NCBI GenBank assembly: GCA_977006965.1
Contig: OZ345368.1
Span: 2,480,001-2,544,000 of the forward strand
DNA: 64,000 nt
Direction: 5' to 3'
Source: Phymatolithon calcareum
Taxonomy: Eukaryota; Rhodophyta; Florideophyceae; Hapalidiales
Within the stretch, counting starts at the first letter, position 1, and the number at the start of each line of letters is the position of its first letter. The notes beneath the pieces are model-generated. The model did not search any database. It saw only the letters and a list, made by a program, of their open reading frames with translations, and was not told the origin of the DNA. A program made the position numbers and the translations under genes. Below are positions 52,796 through 63,826 of the stretch, piece by piece.

Positions 52796-53409
52796 TCAAC
52801 CGCGCCGTTTATTTTTCTGCTTCTTCCCGATCTGGCCAGCTGCACGACTCAATCAACCAATTGCTGCCAACGGTGTTGTGGTGAGCTCTTCTCTCGTTGA
52901 TCAAAGGACGTTATTCCCATATAAATATGCCAATTACAGAGAGAGAAGAACATCGCCAACAACTGCCATCATCAAGCAATTACAGCCAATCGCGGAAGGA
53001 CCAGCTAATAGTTCTGCTATTCAGAATTGTGTGCGTCGTTCAATGGGCCACTTCTACTTATGTGGAAGAAGAAGAAAACTAGATTTTTGTTTTTAGGTTC
53101 TAAAAAATTTACCAAGAATGTAACTTTCTAATCGACAGCAAGCAGCAATTCCGATCGCAAAAATTTTCTAACAGGTAGAACTCACGTTTTCAACAATGCT
53201 GAACCCTATTCAACGTCACAACGCACTTTACACCTTCCATTTTTGAATGATTTTATTGAGCCTATATGCACTGTATCAGAAATTTTCATTGAGCGCTCGT
53301 CGGAGTTCTTTTTCTGGCGATGCGCGATAATTAATGTAGGCCCTCTCCTGTAATGCTCGCACTCGTGCGCGGCACAGGATCCCTTCGGTTACTGCGAAGG
53401 AATCCGCAG

Positions 53410-53724
53410 AAGAACACAAAAGAAGAATGGGATGCATGTCTTCCTCCTAAAGCCACTAGACGGGAGGGCCGGTGCTTTCCTCAGCTCATCAAGAACGAGC
53501 TTCCACCATTTCTCACCCTCAAAAAAGCAAAGCGCAGGCTTCTTTACATGCACTGGTTATTACAGCGCTTCCCATGTCCCTGGCAAGAGCAAACAAGAAA
53601 CGAAGATTCCCAACTAGATGAAGCACTCACAGATATTTCAAACAATATTCAAAAAGAAATGCTGGAAACGGCAGTTGGCAGTGTCCAAAGAATATGTCCG
53701 AAGTTTACTACTTACATGGCAATT
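53410..53724 (+). pseudogene. Zinc-finger element frame, middle copy, truncated
   Basis: Frame open from 53353, with KEEWDACLPPKA, QLIKNELPPFL and LEEMLETAVG-like parts (here EMLETAVGSVQRICPKF) corresponding to 42076-42415. The zinc finger itself is missing because about 380 bp are absent. The frame is cut at about 53725 by a reversed LINE. Confidence 0.75.
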
Positions 53725-54481
53725 TAATTTGAATTTGGAATTTATTAAACGCCCTCAGTAACACTCATGGGACTGCAAGGGAGATGCGTTTCAGCAGCTA
53801 CGTTGTAGCTTCGATCATATATTCAAATACTTGTAACCCGGGTTAACGTGGTAGCCCTAGCTGCAAAAACCCTCTCCCGTAAAAGGGCGGAGGGAAAAGC
53901 TGGGGGTCCACTGATCAGATTTCCTCAATTGGCGCCTTGTCTATTCCATGTCGTCGTAAAAGACGATAGTGAAGAAGAGTAGCTTGTCTAGAGCTTTTTC
54001 AGTGATATCAATCTTCTCTTTGGTCTGTTGATATCTTCCGAGGTATTCGTCCAGGTTGCTCATGAGGATTGGTACAGTATCACCGAACTTGTATGTGAGA
54101 AGTGATGTGCTCATTTGGGGCGAACCGACCGAATGCCCACTTTACTGCTAATTGGCGGTGCTGTGTTTTCGGGAGTCTGATAATCGCCGGGGTGGACCCG
54201 GGCAGATCGTAGGGAAGTTTTCTCTTTCTGTTGGACTCCGAGACGTCTCCTTCGTCTTTGAAGAGCAAGGTCCTCAACGATTTTGCTGAAACTCCCTGTT
54301 TGAGGAAAGTCAGTGCCGTCTCGAATAGATCGTACTGTAGCATTGCCGATATGTCTCGACTAACCCATTGTAGTTCATCCACATCCCTTGCCTCGATTGG
54401 GACGGCCAGAAGGCTCCTTTTCTTTGATTTCGCTCGTTCCAACATTTTGAGTGCTAGAACGAGTCTCCTGTTTTCGGCGCT
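53725..54481 (-). mobile_element. LINE (family D) fragment between the middle block and block 3
   Basis: Minus strand. The C-terminal module LQYDLFETALTFLKQGV, RHRQLAVKWAFGRF-type (here HRQLAVKWAFGRFAP) is at 54.13-54.35 kb. The 3' end GAGGGCGTTTAATAAATTCC is at about 53735-53755. It is the same family as the insertion at 38946. Its left side cuts the zinc-finger frame and its right side abuts the left end of the near-identical duplication (54482). No target duplication is seen, as expected if the insertion was joined to a rearrangement. Confidence 0.85.
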
Positions 54482-54741
54482 GTGTGAGAGGCGGTATCGA
54501 CGGAGATGGTGAAGTCGTTCGGTTCGTTCATGAAGAAGATAAACGAAGAATCGGGATATTGTCTGGAACCACAGGTGCGGACACCTTAGTCAAAACCGAC
54601 GAGCATGTTGGTGTTCTTCGATCTCGCATTGAAGATCATGACTTTTTCCGCGTCGTTGTTGCAGAGACCGGCAGCAGCGGAGGGGAATTTGAGGGTGGCG
54701 ATATTCATATCACGAACTATCGCTTCCGAAAGGAGACTCAT
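54482..54741 (-). pseudogene. Hint gene 5' fragment, third copy
   Basis: Only the first part of the gene is present: ATG at 54741 through the NEPNDF region to 54482. The TAA at 54586-54588 is shared with copy 1, so the nonsense change predates the duplication. The linker and Hint domain are missing beyond the LINE junction. Confidence 0.9.
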
Positions 54742-55079
54742 TGTTCAACGGTTGTGGCTCTCGCCTCTGTTCGTACAGTACGGCTACTGTACACTAATGT
54801 TTCCGAGGAAATTAGCCCCACTTGTACCTTTGCAACATGATCTTCAGAAGCATACGCCATGAAGTATTTTTGCAAACCAATTACGCGCGCCGTGCGAGCG
54901 TAACCGGCACATACGTAATAGGAGACACGTTATATCTCTTGTACTGTAGTGTTAAGCTCTAGTGATAGACACGATTTGGAAGAGATTCATAGCACTGTCA
55001 AAACAATTTGAAATAATTGTTTTTAATCCTTCTGCTGTACTCCATTTTTCTCTTCACAATTTGGTGGATGAATATAAGT

Positions 55080-55367
55080 TCATAGCACAGGCTCATCGAC
55101 ACAAAACCCGTTGGACGGACACTCCCTATCCTCTCTGCACGTGCTCACGGTATTCTCATCCGAGCGCATCACTCGACAATAACCTTTCCTAGTCGACCCC
55201 CAGCATTCACCATAGTAGCACGAACGGGAAACATTTGGCATCTCATGATTTTTCTCCGTTGCAGCAGGGGCTTGCGGCACAACATATGCGGAAACCAACC
55301 CCAACACAACGAGAGCGAATACTGCAAAAGCGATAATCCTCATGGCAGAACGTTGCGCACAGCACAT
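55080..55367 (-). CDS. Small secreted six-cysteine protein, copy 3
   Basis: Same 95-residue product as copy 1 (ATG 55367, alternative 55343). The coding sequence shows no difference from copy 1 that I can see. One extra T in the leader makes the frame open further upstream, without coding meaning. TATAAAA stands at 55476-55482. The Hint gene that normally lies downstream on this strand is truncated here. Confidence 0.8.
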   Translation of the reverse strand: MCCAQRSAMRIIAFAVFALVVLGLVSAYVVPQAPAATEKNHEMPNVSRSCYYGECWGSTRKGYCRVMRSDENTVSTCREDRECPSNGFCVDEPVL

Positions 55368-56943
55368 CACAGAGGTTTTTTTTCGACTGACTTCGAAATG
55401 TGACTCAACTGCTTTGAGCTGCAAGGCTCTTCACGATGCCTGATTTCACTCTCAAAACAACTTCCTTTCATCCCGTTTTATACTACTCGAGAGTTCCCCA
55501 ACAGCAATGCAAATGACACATGAGCGCAATCGAATCAGAATGAAATCAGGCAGCGTTGAATTGTACAGTATTGTATTCTGCATCTCCCCGAGGAGTGCTT
55601 AGAAGCGATTCGAGGGTGTAGGTTATCTCCATTGTATTGCGCCCTGTTCTTCAATTCTGACCTGTGCTCGCTCCACGCATACGGCAAAGGAGCAAGTGTC
55701 TGCTCGGCTCCAACATCTCCGTCTCATTTCGACCACAAGAGTGGATCTACAACTTCAGTCTGGAGATTGAGCTCTTCTTACGAAACGGCCGTTTTATTCA
55801 GTACAAAGCTTACTTCGTACCAGTGTAGAGCCATCAGTATCATACCAAATATGCATCGTGGCAGCTGTGGTCTTACGTTATACTGCACTGTAATTTAAAG
55901 ATCAATTAATTCGTGTTGTGGTTGTAATCAGGAAGGTCGTGTTCAATCGGATTCTTGCCAGTTTATTGAACAAGGCGCCGCTTTTCTGACTTAAGTACTA
56001 ATTTCTACCTACTCGGAACGTACTCTACAATACTACAGTTACCAGGACATTATTGCCTGGGTATCCTCATTAGGGTCTCAGGAAATATCAATGCTCGATT
56101 AGGGCTCAACACTGTACACGATACAATATAGGTTTCGTGTACTCCCGATTTCGGAGCTCGAGATAAGCATGTGGTCAACGTAATCCATATGGTTGAGAGG
56201 AAGTAATTGCCGGCGCTCGGAACACATATCTGTTCCGTTTCGTGTAGCGCTTGTATCACTTCACGACACCTCGTACGGCCTTGCCGTTAAACTTGCAATT
56301 GTGCTGACGTCTTTGGCAGTGGAACATTGCGTCCATGTTCATCGCCAAATATCTCCATGGAGATATTTGCAATTTCGACTTGACGTCGAAATGAGACCGA
56401 GATGTTGGAGCCGAGCAGACACTTGCTCCGTTGCCGTATGTGTCGAGCAAGCGCAGCTCAGAATTGAAGTGCAGAGAGCAATATAGGGCTCGTTCTGTGT
56501 TAGTGATTTCCTGGCCATTGAAAAAGTCTTGCTCAACATGTCTTCCAGCGTGGACAGATCTCTGGAACCTTGTCTCCGAATCTGTGGTCGAGATTTGTTT
56601 TAGTTAGTGGGCGGAGTCCTCCCTTATGCCCTCTTGAGAGCGTGCAGTCGGTGCCGTAACCTTGGTCGTCGAAGGAACGAAACGGTGGATGCGACTTCGA
56701 ATGAACAATGCAATCTGCCAAAAAGGGGAAAAGAATGAAATCTGGTCCAATTCGCAATAGCATCGTACGGGCGTAAAGTTTATTGGACTTCGGGTCGATC
56801 TCGGAACTCATCCTCTCACGTCTTTCATTGCTCAACGCGGTGGAACCACACAATCCGCACCACAATCTTAAAGAAGAAACTTCGGCACAGGATTTCCTAT
56901 GCCCACCCTACAGTTAACATCTGCCTCGTAGTAACCCCGCAGT

Positions 56944-57024
56944 TTTGATATTTCCTGCACCCTGCTGATCAGAAAGATTGCGCGCGCAATATTTCTGATC
57001 AGCAAGGGTGCAGGAAATATCAAA
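56944..57024. repeat. 81-bp hairpin, copy 3
   Basis: Identical to the copy at 38598-38678. Confidence 0.92.
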
Positions 57025-57163
57025 TCAACCGCGCCGTTTACTTTTCTGCTTCTTCTCGATCTGGCCAGCTGCACGACTCAATCAACCAATTGTTGCCAAG
57101 GTTGTTCTGGTGAGCTCTTCTCTCATTGATCAAAGGACGTTATTCCTATACAAATATGCCAAT

Positions 57164-58051
57164 TACAGGGGGGGGGTTGTTATATAGTGGGGTCGCTATA
57201 TAGTGCCACATAGAACCAGACTAAAAAAATGCGCACTATTTAGGTTCCGCACTACATGAAATTTGAGGGATCGTTTCGCACTACTGTAAGCGTGTTTGCC
57301 GTGACCCCCAACGAAGTTGTACGGAGAACGGGGAGAACGATTTTACTGGCTTGCTTTATCTTCAGAACGCTTGTTGAACATCTCTGAGACAAGTAGCTGT
57401 CTCTGCTTCTCGTTGTTCTGCTTACGGATAGCGTTTATGAAAACCCGAAATGCTCGTTGAAGATGACTACTAGCGTCAGGAAGGTTACACAAAAACGCGG
57501 ACTCTTAGAGAGGGCGAAACATGGTGTGCAGCTCAGTGAGAGCTGGGGGAGATGCGATAACCGCAGAAACTTCTTCGTCTTCGCTTTCATTGTCAGGTTC
57601 TACTGGGCTTTGGGCTACAACCTCCTCCAATATATCCGAAACATCAGAAACGAACGCCTCTTGAACGTCTGTATCATCTTCAACCTCAAACCAATGCTCC
57701 ACATCCTCGTGTCTGACGTCATCATCGATTTCAGCTCTCAGGATGTCGTCACTCGGTAAACTGACTTTCAGTTTACGCAACATCTCGATGACGTCGCTAA
57801 CAGCATGCGAAGTGCTTCAAGCTTTTGTTGAAGCGTCAGCCGCGTTCTCTTCTGCCCTGGATGCCCCATCACTGTCGGCGGCGTGAAGATGGTGAGCTGA
57901 GGAGACGAAGAGGAGAATGGCGGCCAGGAATGCCCTGTAAGCAGCCAAAGCCTGTGTCTTTGATATGATAATCGTGCCAGCCCAAAATGGGTGGCACTAA
58001 GTAGAGGGTGGCACTATATAACCCGGCACTATATAGCGACCCCCCCCTGTA
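57164..58051 (-). mobile_element. Pogo/Tigger-like non-autonomous element, copy 3
   Basis: 884 bp (57166-58049) with the ends CAGGGGGG and CCCCCCTG between TA dinucleotides. It shows the structure without the LINE found in copy 1. It contains the same helix-turn-helix start (ATG near 57869, KRTRLTLQQKLEALRML) and acidic C-terminal frame (57783-57505), joined after loss of the catalytic part. Confidence 0.88.
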
Positions 58052-58237
58052 CAGAGAGAGAAGAACATCGCCAACAACTGCCATCATCAAGCAATGAGAG
58101 CCAATCGCGGAAGGACCAGCTAATAGTTCTGCTACTCAGAATTGTGTGCGTCGTTCAATGGGCCACTTCTACTTATGTGGAAGAAGAAGAAAACTAGATT
58201 TTTGTTTTTAAGTTCTAAAAAATATACCAAGAAGTTA

Positions 58238-59075
58238 ACTTTTGTCGATTGAGACGGTCTTGAGTCCCAAACTGTAAATGCTCTTACTTCCATCCACGAA
58301 GACCGAAGGTGTTCCGGTAGAACTTGAGCGGTGAGACGAATAGCTACAGCTCCGCACGGGAAGAGCTGAGTAATGAAAAACAGCAATTTACTTGCGATAT
58401 CGTCTGTGGCTTCGAAAACTAAAGACACCTTGGTACAGCTTGCTCCCTTTTACTCCAGTCGGGCGCGAATCGTAAACTTACGCGCGAACAGGTGCCACGA
58501 AACAGCTCGTGCAAGACCAGGAGCTTCGAATTCATGGCGTGTGTGAAGCGCGCGAAAGAGCGCAAAGCAAATCCGCCACATTTATTCCTGGTCTCAAGGA
58601 CGATTCGCAGAACATAAAAACAAGAGTATAATCAGCAATAAAAACATTGACATATAGCTCGCGTGCGCAATTGCAACAATAAGTCATCCGGTTGCAATTG
58701 CCGCGTAAAACGAACGAAATTCCGTGACCGTTCCAAATCCAAACTTGCATGACAGGTACACGAACGAGCGTCGCTAGTGCCGGCACACACGATTCAACGC
58801 CCGAATTCAGGGTGAAAGACGCACCAGCGCTAAACACACGCACATGACGCGCGCACGACCATTCAGCTCCTTGAACTTAATGCGTAAATCGAACTGAAAA
58901 GAAAAACCGCGACTTCTCGTTGTCCGCGGAACTTGGTCGGTCGTGAAAGTATCGCCTCGCGTCTGCGCGGGAATTCAAATACAGGTCACGCGATTCAAAC
59001 AACTTGACAGGTGTACAACAATGCTGTAGTACGTATTACAGCACACCCGATGAGCCCACCTTCATTGACAACTTT
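58238..59075. mobile_element. Solo LTR, copy 3
   Basis: 828 bp at 58243-59070 with ACTTT on both sides, matching copy 1 except for scattered bases. Confidence 0.88.
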
Positions 59076-59528
59076 CTAATCGACAGCAAGCAGCAATTCC
59101 GATCGCAAAATTTTTCTAACAGGTAGAACTCACGTTTTCAACAATGGCTGAACCCTATTCAACGTCACAACGCACTTTACATCTTCCATTTTTGAATGAA
59201 TTTATTGAGCCTATATGCACTGTCCCAGAAATTTTCATTGAACGCTCGTCGGAGTACTTTTTCTGGCGATGCGCTATAATTAATGTAGGCCCTCTCCTGT
59301 AATGCTCGCACTCGTGCGCGGCACAGGATCCCTTCGGTTTCTGCGAAGGGATCCGTCCGGAAAGGGGCGAGCCGGAGGCAGAGAAGGCACTCGGGAAGCG
59401 ATAAGATGCTCCATCAACCAGCGGCGAGAACCGAAGCAGGGCTTGTTATTGCCCCACACAAGAGCTTCGTACAGCATATCAAAAAGGCAGAAAGTGTTAC
59501 ACACGCAACGTAAGAAGATGTCGAAGCT

Positions 59529-60104
59529 ATGGATTTTAAATTCAAGTGTGCTGATTGCGAAAGAAAATTTCCATGTGTGACCTCCCTGGCAATACACCGC
59601 CGCTTGCACTGTAAGAGGAAATGTCCTCCAGTAGGCGCCGAGATCGCTACCCGCGAGCTGGACGACCTCGGCCGGCTGAACTAGCATATAAGCACCGTAT
59701 TTGCACGCAACCTAGATGCAACGACAAATGAAAACGCAAGAGCGCAGAAGAACACAAAAGAAGAATGGGATGCATGTCTTCCTCCTAAAGCCACTGGACG
59801 GGAGGGCCGGTGCTTTCCTCAGCTCATCAAGAACGAGCTTCCACCATTTCTCACCCTCAAAAAAGCAAAGCGTAGGCTTCTTTACATGCACTGGTTATTA
59901 CACCGCTTCCCATGCCCCTGGCAAGAGCAAACAAGAAACGAAGATTCCCAATTAGATGAAGCTCTCAAAGATATTTCAAACATAATGCCCAAGCAACGAC
60001 TTTCCGATATTCAAAAAGAAATGCTGGAAACGGCAGTTGGCGGTGTCCAAAGAATATGTCCGAAGTTTACTACTTACATGACAATGCAAAGCCAAGGGTT
60101 GTAG
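59529..60104 (+). pseudogene. C2H2 zinc-finger frame, copy 3, amber-interrupted
   Basis: Same as 41862-42437: zinc finger, TAG after 51 codons, then an open frame to 60104. One visible difference is LLYMHWLLHRF here against LLYMLWLVHRF in copy 1. The middle block also has MHW, so copy 1 carries the derived form. Confidence 0.7.
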
Positions 60105-60474
60105 CGTAATGAAAATTTGTTTTCTTTACTTTATCAAAGCGGTCACCAAGGAGTCTTTTCTAGCGCTAGAGCTACGGAAGGACTAATCGCATGCCAAAAT
60201 TTACCAGTGTGTCAAGCCGCGCGGGAGCTTGCTGCGCCGTTTCCGAATCGTGCTTGCAAAATTTTAGGGCTTGCGTGCCGCGGAAAACGCCAACATGATC
60301 GAACGATTATCAGAAAACTTCAAGCAGACAAATTTGATGCTTTTTGTACAAGCTCCATGATCGTAGGTTTTCCCGAGAGACTTCCAATGCGACCAATTTG
60401 AAAGATATCTTCAGGAGGTTGAGAAAATGGGGCCGAGCGAGGCGGCGAACACCACAAGCAAGATCATGAAATAA

Positions 60475-61818
60475 AAAGCCCGGAGGAAAGGAACAAAAAA
60501 AGCTCTCGGGGCTCCTGTGCACCCAAGCAAATTCTCAGCATACATCTCAAGTGTGTGTAAGGCGGAAGAAGACTGGAATCTGCCGTTGCTTACGTTTGCG
60601 CTCAATAGGGCAATGAGGCGGCACATCGCAAGAGCATTCAACAGAGCACCGAAGGGGAAGGCGGTAGGTCCAGACGGAATTGCGGTCGAAATGTTGCACG
60701 CGAACAAAGAAGCGGGGCTCGAAATAATGCTAGCATTATGGGAAACATGCGGGAGACTCAAATGTCTTCCTCGGGCATGGCGCCAAGCAACTCTGATTCC
60801 CTTATACAAGAAAGGCCCAGCTTATGTAGCAGCAAACTACAGGCCCATATCTCTTTTAAGTCAAGCCGGGAAAATCATCGACTCAGCTCTAGATTCATAC
60901 ATACGCATGAACTATCGCTTCAATAAGGTTCAGCTGGGTTTTCGGAAAGACAGAAGCACATATCTCGCTATACTCCGGGCAAAAAGTTCAATGAAAAAGG
61001 GCCATCCGTTCATGGCAGTTCTTGACCTATCCGCGGCATACGATAGTGTGCCCAGGGATATCCTCATGAAGAGGCTGACGGAGAAACTTCCTGAAGACAT
61101 AACAAGGATCGTTGCGTACCTGTTAAAACCATCGTGGGTCACATCAGCTGGAGACGAGACAGAAACGTGGTGTATCATCGACCGAGGAGTACCTCAAGGT
61201 TCTCCGCTTAGTCCATGCCTATACAATATATTCATGGACACATTCGCAGAAGCCGTCTCCAAGACAGACAGGAACGTCTCAGAAAGCCCTGTGCAATGGT
61301 TCGCAGATGATGTTCAGCTTCAAGCGAAGACAGGACGAGGAATGCAGAAACTTCTTGATATAGCGACCAGTTGGGCAAGCGAAAATGGCATGAAATGGAA
61401 CACAAAACCAGGAAAAAGCGAAGTTCTTAAGTACAAAGGACTTCAGAAGCACACGTTTTACTTGGCGGGAGGAGAACTATATCAGGCCTGGAGACTCTCG
61501 TATCTTGGGGTAAGCATGAATAACAAGGGTGTTACGGATGACACGGCCATAGCAAGAGTTCGAAATGCTGCAGGATGCATACATAAGCTTCGGGAGCTTG
61601 GAGCGAATGTTCGAGGATTCAAACCGGTGACATGCATCAGGATCTTTAAGTCGCTAATTATCCCGAAATGGGAGTATGCGTTACACGTTACTCCAATGAC
61701 AAATCGATTGCAATCGAGTCGGCAGAGGGCTTGTTCTACAAGAATGTTTTCGGAAAGTATGCCGAACACCCCCGGGACCGAATGCGAGTTCTGTGCCGAC
61801 TTGGACCACCAAAGATGA
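60475..61818 (+). CDS. LINE-A reverse transcriptase, copy 3
   Basis: Same protein as 42808-44151, with few changes: VAANYRPI preceded by GPAY instead of GPAH, EDIT instead of EEIT, AGDE instead of AEDE, and QWFADDVQL instead of QLFADDVQL. Catalytic Asp residues are intact. No start codon and no endonuclease. The frameshift before the C-terminal module is shared. AGDE also occurs in the copy at 24-25.7 kb and is probably ancestral. Confidence 0.88.
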   Translation, partial: KARRKGTKKALGAPVHPSKFSAYISSVCKAEEDWNLPLLTFALNRAMRRHIARAFNRAPKGKAVGPDGIAVEMLHANKEAGLEIMLALWETCGRLKCLPRAWRQATLIPLYKKGPAYVAANYRPISLLSQAGKIIDSALDSYIRMNYRFNKVQLGFRKDRSTYLAILRAKSSMKKGHPFMAVLDLSAAYDSVPRDILMKRLTEKLPEDITRIVAYLLKPSWVTSAGDETETWCIIDRGVPQGSPLSPCLYNIFMDTFAEAVSKTDRNVSESPVQWFADDVQLQAKTGRGMQKLLDIATSWASENGMKWNTKPGKSEVLKYKGLQKHTFYLAGGELYQAWRLSYLGVSMNNKGVTDDTAIARVRNAAGCIHKLRELGANVRGFKPVTCIRIFKSLIIPKWEYALHVTPMTNRLQSSRQRACSTRMFSESMPNTPGTECEFCADLDHQR

Positions 61819-62151
61819 GGAGACGTCATCAAGCAGAAAGGTTTGCATTAAGCCTGGTAAGACACAAAAAGCGCCCTGAAGTAACAGAAGAGTTCGTTGG
61901 AAGAGATGACGACGTAAAGGAAGCAATGAAGGATATTGAATATCTCGGATGTATGAAGACTTGCGACAAGCCTTTCAGAAAGCCCAGGAGGGATCTGTCA
62001 CGAAGAAGAGGAGGAGAGAAGAAACAATTAAGGTATGGGAAAAGGAAGAAGAAGGCAGATCAATGAAGATTCCTATTGAAGGCAAGCTACCAGGGATCCT
62101 TTACATAGGAGAAAGAACAACACGTTTAAGGTGCCTAAGGTTGACATTCAA

Positions 62152-62555
62152 CCGAGCACCAGGGCTACTAGCAAGTAGATTTTTATTGATTGCTAGATAC
62201 AGTGCAATTCGATTTGCAAGTAGCAGTCCCGGCGATTGTCTGCAAGTTGTATTGCAAGTAGAGGACGTCACGCAGCGCTGTATCCACACGTGGACTGAAC
62301 GCCACGTCAGTACTGTAAACACTTGAATTGGTGCTCTACGTTTGTGACTATGATGGATTCGGCATAATACGTACCGAGATGGTACAGTATAAATTAGAGA
62401 GTGCATGACATGCACTACATTGTGTCCGCTCAACACAGTCAAACATTTTGCAATTCGTATTGCAAGTAGGCGGGTTTTTTGCAGTCCCACTCCAGTACAA
62501 GTAGATTGCAGTATACTGCAAGTCCAGTATACTGGATAGGACCCCTGCCGAGCAC
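62152..62555. mobile_element. hAT-type MITE, 388 bp, with 8-bp target duplication
   Basis: CCGAGCAC stands at 62152-62159 and 62548-62555. The element between (62160-62547) starts CAGGGCTACT and its reverse complement starts CAGGGGTCCT. CAGGG ends with 8-bp duplications are typical of hAT transposons. It has no coding capacity; the subterminal word TTGCAAGTAG recurs several times, a usual place for transposase binding. The empty site is at 44485-44492 in block 1, so it is younger than the duplication. Confidence 0.93.
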
Positions 62556-63227
62556 CCCTTTGGAGGAAATCAGTGTTGGGTGCTTACTGTGGGATTACCG
62601 CGGTGGTCGAACTAGTCGCCTTACAACGTACTCTAGCGTCATCGAAGATGAGTACAGAAATTGAGTTTGAGTGCAAGAGACTCACAGGAGCTCTTGTTGG
62701 GAGAGAATTACGAATCAAGAACGTTTTGAGCAGCCAGATGACTATAGCGTAGAGATTATGCAAGAGCTGCCCTGTTACTCCAAGGTGAGGCTTTGGGAGC
62801 TCTCAAAAATAAAATCATCAAATACCCCCGAGAGACTTCCGCGGAAGCACTTAATTATGGCTTGTCACCATGTAGGACAAAAGACAAAGAGAAAGGCATG
62901 CAGTCGAAATGTGTTCGTTGAGAAGGTCGCGGGTGGGCGGGGAGAAGAGAAAGGCATACATCCAAGGCAAGCCACGGGCAGAACTGGCGCGAATAAATAC
63001 CGAGTAAAACAAACGTGCAACGGGAAGAAATTCGCTGAGCGCATTGTCGGTCGCACACCTTGGATACCGTTGCTGGTAGTGTCGGTAAGTGCCAACAGTG
63101 TCGGTGCCTGAGGGAGGTCAGCGTACGCGAACAGCCCGGCTGTATCCACAGTCAGCTTCTTCGCTATACGGTTCACAAGATTTTCACTCATGAAAAGCGA
63201 GCTCTTCAAATAACGAAAAGTATCTAA

Positions 63228-63273
63228 GGTGCAATGAGAAAGGGAGCCTCAATTAAACAAAAATCCAATCCAT
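63228..63273 (+). mobile_element. 3' tail of the zinc-finger LINE-related element, copy 3
   Basis: Same as 45165-45210. Confidence 0.6.
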
Positions 63274-63580
63274 GCACTTGTCGTGACAGCCAGAATTATT
63301 TGCCAGTAACCCAAAATTGAGCGATGACATCCCATTGAGTGCCCTAATATAAGCTCATGGCTTTACAGCGACACACCACGATCTGAAAAAGACAAAGATG
63401 AATGAATACAAAAGAATTACTCAAGCGCTACAATAAGAATCAGTGAAATACTGAATGCATTGTTAATGGAGAGGATTAAGAAGAAGCGACTCTGAGGTCT
63501 TGGAAGCTCCTCAAATAAAATTAGCAAATATCCACTATCGTTCAGTTGTCAACGATTTTGGCTCGCGCCTCTGTCAGTAC

Positions 63581-63826
63581 AGTATAGCCACTGTGTATGA
63601 ACTGGACTCCGGAGAAATGATAAGGACGGAAAAGGCATTAGACTCCATACTACTCTACAGCGTCATCATAATTGACAATATGGAAAACGACGAGTCCCTG
63701 TATTAGGGACCAGGCGATATACTGGAATGAACAATTTACGAAAAGCTGCTCCCGTACAGTCTTAGGAGTGTTAATGAGGGCTTTCATATAAACAACAAAT
63801 CAGTTGCAAAAAAGTATAGCCACTGT
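63581..63826 (+). mobile_element. 218-bp LINE fragment with 14-bp target duplications, copy 3
   Basis: Same insertion as 45518-45763, AGTATAGCCACTGT on both sides. The duplication ends 7 bp after its right target copy. Confidence 0.9.

Larger units (their letters stand above)
48567..53724. repeat. Diverged middle block of the repeat family
   Basis: In order it matches 34968 to about 42415: Hint gene flank, Hint gene, small cysteine-rich gene, hairpin and start of the zinc-finger element. It differs in about one base in ten to fifteen, in the missing pogo-like element and LTR, and in several private insertions (50242-50532, about 50667-50761, about 51765-52110). About 380 bp present at 41691-42075 are missing near 53410. 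Confidence 0.88.
60372..62840 (+). mobile_element. LINE (family A) insertion, copy 3, 14-bp target duplications
   Basis: CCCGAGAGACTTCC at 60372-60385 and 62827-62840. Same insertion as in block 1, so it predates the duplication. It is longer here because a 388-bp MITE sits in its 3' part (62160-62547). Confidence 0.93.
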
